A stretch of 64,000 nt of DNA, taken from the NCBI GenBank assembly GCA_940671915.1, contig CALNVZ010002100.1, forward strand, positions 3,752,480 to 3,816,479, read 5' to 3'. Below the pieces are notes generated by a model that did no database searches, was not told where the DNA came from, and worked only from the letters and a program-made list of their open reading frames with translations. This DNA is from Paracentrotus lividus. Lineage: Eukaryota; Echinodermata; Echinoidea; Camarodonta; Echinidae. A program made the translations under genes and the position numbers. How positions within the stretch are numbered: the stretch's first letter is position 1; each line of letters starts with the position of its first letter. Of the stretch, positions 59,998-64,000 are shown in pieces.

Positions 59998-62160
59998 AAC
60001 ATTCTTATGAGGGAGAGCGAGGGGCGATTGCCAAGTTATCATCCTGTTTGTTTTTGTCTTTTGTTTTGTGTAAACGAATCCGTATCCCTGACCAGACAAG
60101 TGGAATTCCTGAGGGGGGAGGGGGAGGGAGGAGGGTGGGGAGGGTGGGTTATTTTAAGAGGGGAGGGTGGTTTTTTCCTTAAGATCTCTGACGGGTTTTT
60201 TTTTCTTTCTTTCTTTCTTTTTGAGAGAGAGAGAGTTTCAGAGTCTTAAGGAAATGAAAAGAATGGAGGAACTTTTTTTTTTAAGTCCCTCTTTTCTTTT
60301 TTACATATAATTCTTCCATATTCACAATCAATATTTTATGTGATTCAAGAGAGTAAAATTTTGTTATACATTACTGTTTTGTAAAATGGATATATAGTGA
60401 TATAATTGATATGATGATTTGTGTTATGAACAATTATCTTTGTAGTATGAGTACAATGTACGTTATTGATTGTTATGTTGTATATTATTTGGAAGAAATA
60501 AAAACATACTTAAAAACAAAAAAATATAGTTCACTATCTCTCTCTCTCTTTTTTTTTTTTCTTTTTTTTTTTTTTCCTTTTTTTTTTTTGCTTTCCCCAA
60601 TTGATTTCATCTGATATATATACTGAAACAATAAGTTTACTTCCAAGGTATAATGTTTTGTATATAAAACCCTATGTGACATATTGTATTTCAGTTGTTA
60701 ATTTATTAATCTCAATGAATATTAGAAAGTTATTGTATAATTCATCTACTTTTAATTACTGGAATAGTACTGAAAGAAAAATTCTTACAGAGACATCAAA
60801 GAACAACCTGTCAAATTAACTTGAGCAATAAAGATTGATTTTTTCACCATTTTTCTTTTTATTTCAAAATATTCTAAGACACTTCATAATGTTAAAGGGC
60901 TGCTAAGCTGGTGTTTTCTGCAACATACTGTGGCATCTAGTGTACTATCTTTAAAAAAAAAAAAAATTAAAAAAGACTGAAAAAATTCTCTCTGATGTTT
61001 TGAATCTCAGAAAGAATGAATTAATAGATAAAATACACATTTTTACTCAATTTTCACTCATCTTAGAGTTGATGCCTGAGTACATACCAAATATTTGAAT
61101 AATGATCCCTAAAGTCACTCCAACTTCAATAATTTTTTTCAGTTCTTACCAATTTATTTGATTTGGACTAAATGGACCAATTGAATGTATATTTTAACTC
61201 TATATTCACTCTCTTCTGATATTTACTCCTTCAAGAGGGGATACTTTTACTTGATGTTATTGTTTTCTTTTTATTTATTTATTTTTTCCAGAGAGTAAAG
61301 TTTGCTAACTTCCTAATGGCTCAGTTTCAGTGTTGTGTCAGTAGGCCTTATGGTTTTCCCGTTGAGGCCCATCATAAAAACAAGTTAATGCAAAACTACA
61401 GCTCTGTAGTGGTCAAAAGGCCTTTTCATTAGTTTCACTCAGAGCAGTACAACTGAATTTAACAACAACAACTATATCTCTTTTTTTTCTATCTTTTTTT
61501 TTTTATTATATTTTTTTTGCGACAGAGGTTATGTGATACACAAACTTGTTTATTCCATGATGTGCATGATGTGTATTTTATCATTAAACATTTTAATACA
61601 ATATTTTCCCTAACCGCCATAGTTAAAATATGAAAGACTTTAGTTCTTAATATGATAACCCTCTCTTTTTACCTTTTTCTTTGTTCTATACCCTCCATGC
61701 CTCTTGACTCAAAAGGCTGAATCAAATTGAGTTCATATTGGTTACTTCATTATCTTTCACTTGGCATGCAGATGATCATGCGTGTATCATCCTGTGGCCT
61801 ATACAGGCCCAAATCTCTTTCTTATATATCTCCCCCTTTAATTTCTTTATTTTCTTCTTTCTTACTTTTCTTTCTATTCTGTTTTACTAATTTTTTTACA
61901 TTAAGAAAAGTTATATTAGGATTATTTTGTTTCTGTTGGAAATGACTAAAATTCAATCTGAATCTGAATCTTGTTATTATTATGTTGTTTTTGTCATTTT
62001 ATTTAATTAGTTATCAATGTAATTGACATTTGCTGTTTTTTCATTCTCAGTTGTAATTACGTCATTGTAAAAATCCCGTATAAAATTTTTATATTATTAT
62101 TTTTTTTTGTAATTGTGGAAGAATAAAATAATTTGAATTGAATATATTGATTCAGTATAG
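59998..62160 (+). other. Retroelement 3' sequence and low-complexity DNA
   Basis: A G-rich run is at 60110-60170, T-rich runs at 60195-60220 and 60548-60590, and AATAAA at about 60827. This may all be 3' UTR of the L1/Tx1-like remnant. About 61000-61245 shares words with 36840-37050 (TACACATTTTTACTC, CACTC..TCTTCTGATATT), so it is another dispersed repeat. A GAATTGAAT tail is at about 62134-62143. No gene is supported. Confidence 0.4.
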
Positions 62161-62561
62161 TTGCTTCAGTTAGGGCACTGTTTGGAATAGTTTTGGGAGT
62201 GGCTCCTTTTTAGCTTCAATCTCTGTCTTTTTGAAATTTTGTTCAAAATATCACAGAGTGTATCGTAGGCCCATGGTTAATTTTCATTTTATTAATAATA
62301 TATTCTTTAAAACGATCACTTCCTAAGTTCCCCGTCGAGTCTGAGGTAAGCCTAAAAATATAAACTTTAATAGCTCACTTTTCGCCCTAATCTCGTTCTG
62401 CTAAAATTTTCAAGTGTGTACAATACATGGTACGTTTTAGATTTGCACGTACCGGTAGTGACCACATGTACCTCTATGGTAGTGACTCTTATTTATCACA
62501 ACAAAAAGGGCGTGAACTGTTGGATTTTTGACCGAGTCTTAAAGAAACGTCAATCGCAATC
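62161..62561 (+). promoter_or_regulatory. Probable promoter and 5' UTR of the light-chain-like gene
   Basis: Non-coding sequence leading to the ATG at 62562. CTAAAAATAT at 62351-62360 is one base from a MEF2 consensus, which would suit a myosin light-chain gene but is weak evidence. Several CpG-containing words (CCCCGTCGAG, GCACGTACCGG) are consistent with a promoter. Confidence 0.3.
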
Positions 62562-62684
62562 ATGGTAAGTAAAACACCAAAATATAGTATATTTACGTAT
62601 TGATATATGTTAATTTTGGCTGTAACTAATTGGAATTTTCTTTTATTTTTATATTTCAGTCTTTGTCTGAGGATCAGCTTGCTG
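62562..62684 (+). CDS. Start of a probable myosin essential light chain gene (partial, two exons)
   Basis: Exon 1 ends with the ATG (62562-62564) directly before GTAAGT. Exon 2 is 25 nt (62660-62684), framed by ATATTTCAG and GTAAGT, and adds SLSEDQLA plus one base. The joined start MSLSEDQLA resembles MYL6-type essential light chains (..TEDQ.AEF). The architecture is the same as I recall for MYL6: an intron straight after ATG, then a very short exon ending in phase 1, after which the first EF-hand exon should follow. Such proteins bind the myosin heavy-chain neck. That third exon is not recognisable before 64000, so the gene leaves the window. Calmodulin and related EF-hand genes share the ATG-intron feature and remain alternatives. 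Confidence 0.5.
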
Positions 62685-64000
62685 GTAAGTGATTTTTATT
62701 CATTTATCTATTGCTGTTCACAGCACATTCCAAACCACTGACGGTGACACAAGGGCGGCCGCAAGCTATGGGCTGGCCCAGCGCAGCGCGAACGTTACCT
62801 TCATAAAGTGGCCACGATTTAGTTTTTATACAAATGAGAACCAGGAAAGATTCAAGTAAATTAAAGATGGTTAAATGGAGTGCCGTTCTCTAGTTTTAGA
62901 CTCACTTATTTTGTCACAATTTAGAGCATATAATCATCAGATTATTAGTCTTCTATTTCGGATAGAATTCTGTAAAAACAGTTTGAAAGTGGACACTTAC
63001 AATTCATTTTTGCCTCAATTACACTGACTGCACTGTATTACCATTGGAAGTGTTTTACTTCCGGTTTTGAAGACATCCACCTTTGCTTTAGTATTTTGAG
63101 TCTTAAAGCCCAAGTATAGTTGTTGTAGAGAAAATTGCATTTAAAAAAAAACTTACTCAACTTGTCCTAATATTGTTCCAATGACATATCAATACATGGG
63201 CAAGTAATATAACCATGCGTCATGCATGTCTTTTCATGATATGTTATAGTTAGAATAAACATGGGAGGATATTCATCAAAATGAGGCCATACTTCCTTCA
63301 GTCTCACCCCAGAACTCTGGGCATGCCACACCTCTGCTGACTGGCATGGTGTGTGTGCATTCTTTGTGTATCAGTCTGTGTATCAATAGCATATACTTTG
63401 CACACAAACCAATGCACGTTGCACTCTCCCCAGTGTGATCCTGTTTAGGCACGTCCCAGAAACAGATCAATTTACACAGTTTTGTTGCTAAATTCAGGTC
63501 TTAGAGTGGATTTTATAACAAATCATTTTGAACACAGAGGTTATTTGAGGTATTAATTCATATTATTCTGCTATGGGAGTAAAACAAAAATATGTTCTCC
63601 CAAAACTATACATGAGCTTTAAGTCTTCATTGTTGAGTAATACCATTTAACTCTAGATCTAGATCTAGATTATATAGTATGTTTATTACCTTTATTAATT
63701 CATGTACTGAAAATATGCAGTAGACTGTATGAGCTGATTGATGAATTAATTGAAATTTATTTTGTTATTAAACTTGAGAAAATCATGATTCAAAGAAATA
63801 ATAAAATGCTTTAATTACATGTACCGGTAGGTATAGACTGAGGCTGCTCTGTCTTCATCGTAATCCCCTCTGAAGACAGAGATCATGCATTGCGCGAGCT
63901 GTTCAAACTGCAGTGCCGTGATTCTCTCGTAAATTTCCCCAAATTTCATGGGAAAAACTTGGGGGAAACCACCAAAAACCAAATTCAACAAGACAGTTGG
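62685..64000 (+). other. Intron 2 of the light-chain-like gene, to window end
   Basis: No exon seen. A CpG-rich patch near 62755-62800 (GGGCGGCCGC..GCGCAGCGCG) and CTAGATCTAGATCTAGAT at about 63654-63670 are the only distinctive features. Confidence 0.5.

Noticed and set aside
60485-60682. Lysine-rich minus-strand frame
   Set aside because: Produced by a poly-T tract.

Overview
The window is nuclear DNA of an invertebrate animal. It has spliced genes with canonical GT-AG introns, very long AT-rich introns, non-LTR retrotransposon remnants and a dense population of short inverted-repeat (MITE-like) DNA elements. The gene content (FBXL7, TMEM169, a likely myosin essential light chain), the dispersed ACATGTA words, CTAGATCTAGA/AGGCCTAG words and the repeat style suggest a marine deuterostome, most likely an echinoderm such as a sea urchin. 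The organism call is an inference; only 'invertebrate metazoan' is firm.

Layout. 0.4-1.2 kb: minus-strand reverse-transcriptase remnant. 3-7.2 kb: gene-start-like sequence (possible promoters, splice donors, one unassigned minus-strand coding exon) and a 300-bp tandem duplication. 8.0-8.5 kb: plus-strand exon for the two-membrane-pass part of a TMEM169-like protein. 8.5-16.9 kb: intergenic sequence with nested and adjacent MITEs. 16.9-58.8 kb: one minus-strand gene, FBXL7, with four coding exons, a probable non-coding first exon and a 33-kb intron. 59-60 kb: decayed L1/Tx1-like retrotransposon tail. 62.56-62.68 kb: first two tiny exons of a plus-strand gene whose structure (intron directly after ATG, then a short exon ending in phase 1) fits a MYL6-type myosin essential light chain that continues past the window.

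FBXL7 can be assembled completely: 79 + 105 + 708 + 743 coding nt give 544 aa, with an F-box at about residues 164-208 and about eleven cysteine-containing leucine-rich repeats to the C terminus. All three coding junctions are phase 1, so both internal coding exons could be skipped in frame.

I found no bacterial-type system, CRISPR array, RNA gene or plainly novel multi-gene system. The most notable signals are: a tandem duplication of the 5' end of an FBXL7 exon that kept its reading frame but lost its splice acceptor; at least three short elements bounded by TTAA; two cases of one element nested in another; near-perfect palindromic elements that write almost the same peptide on both strands; and a three-armed copy of an inverted-repeat family.
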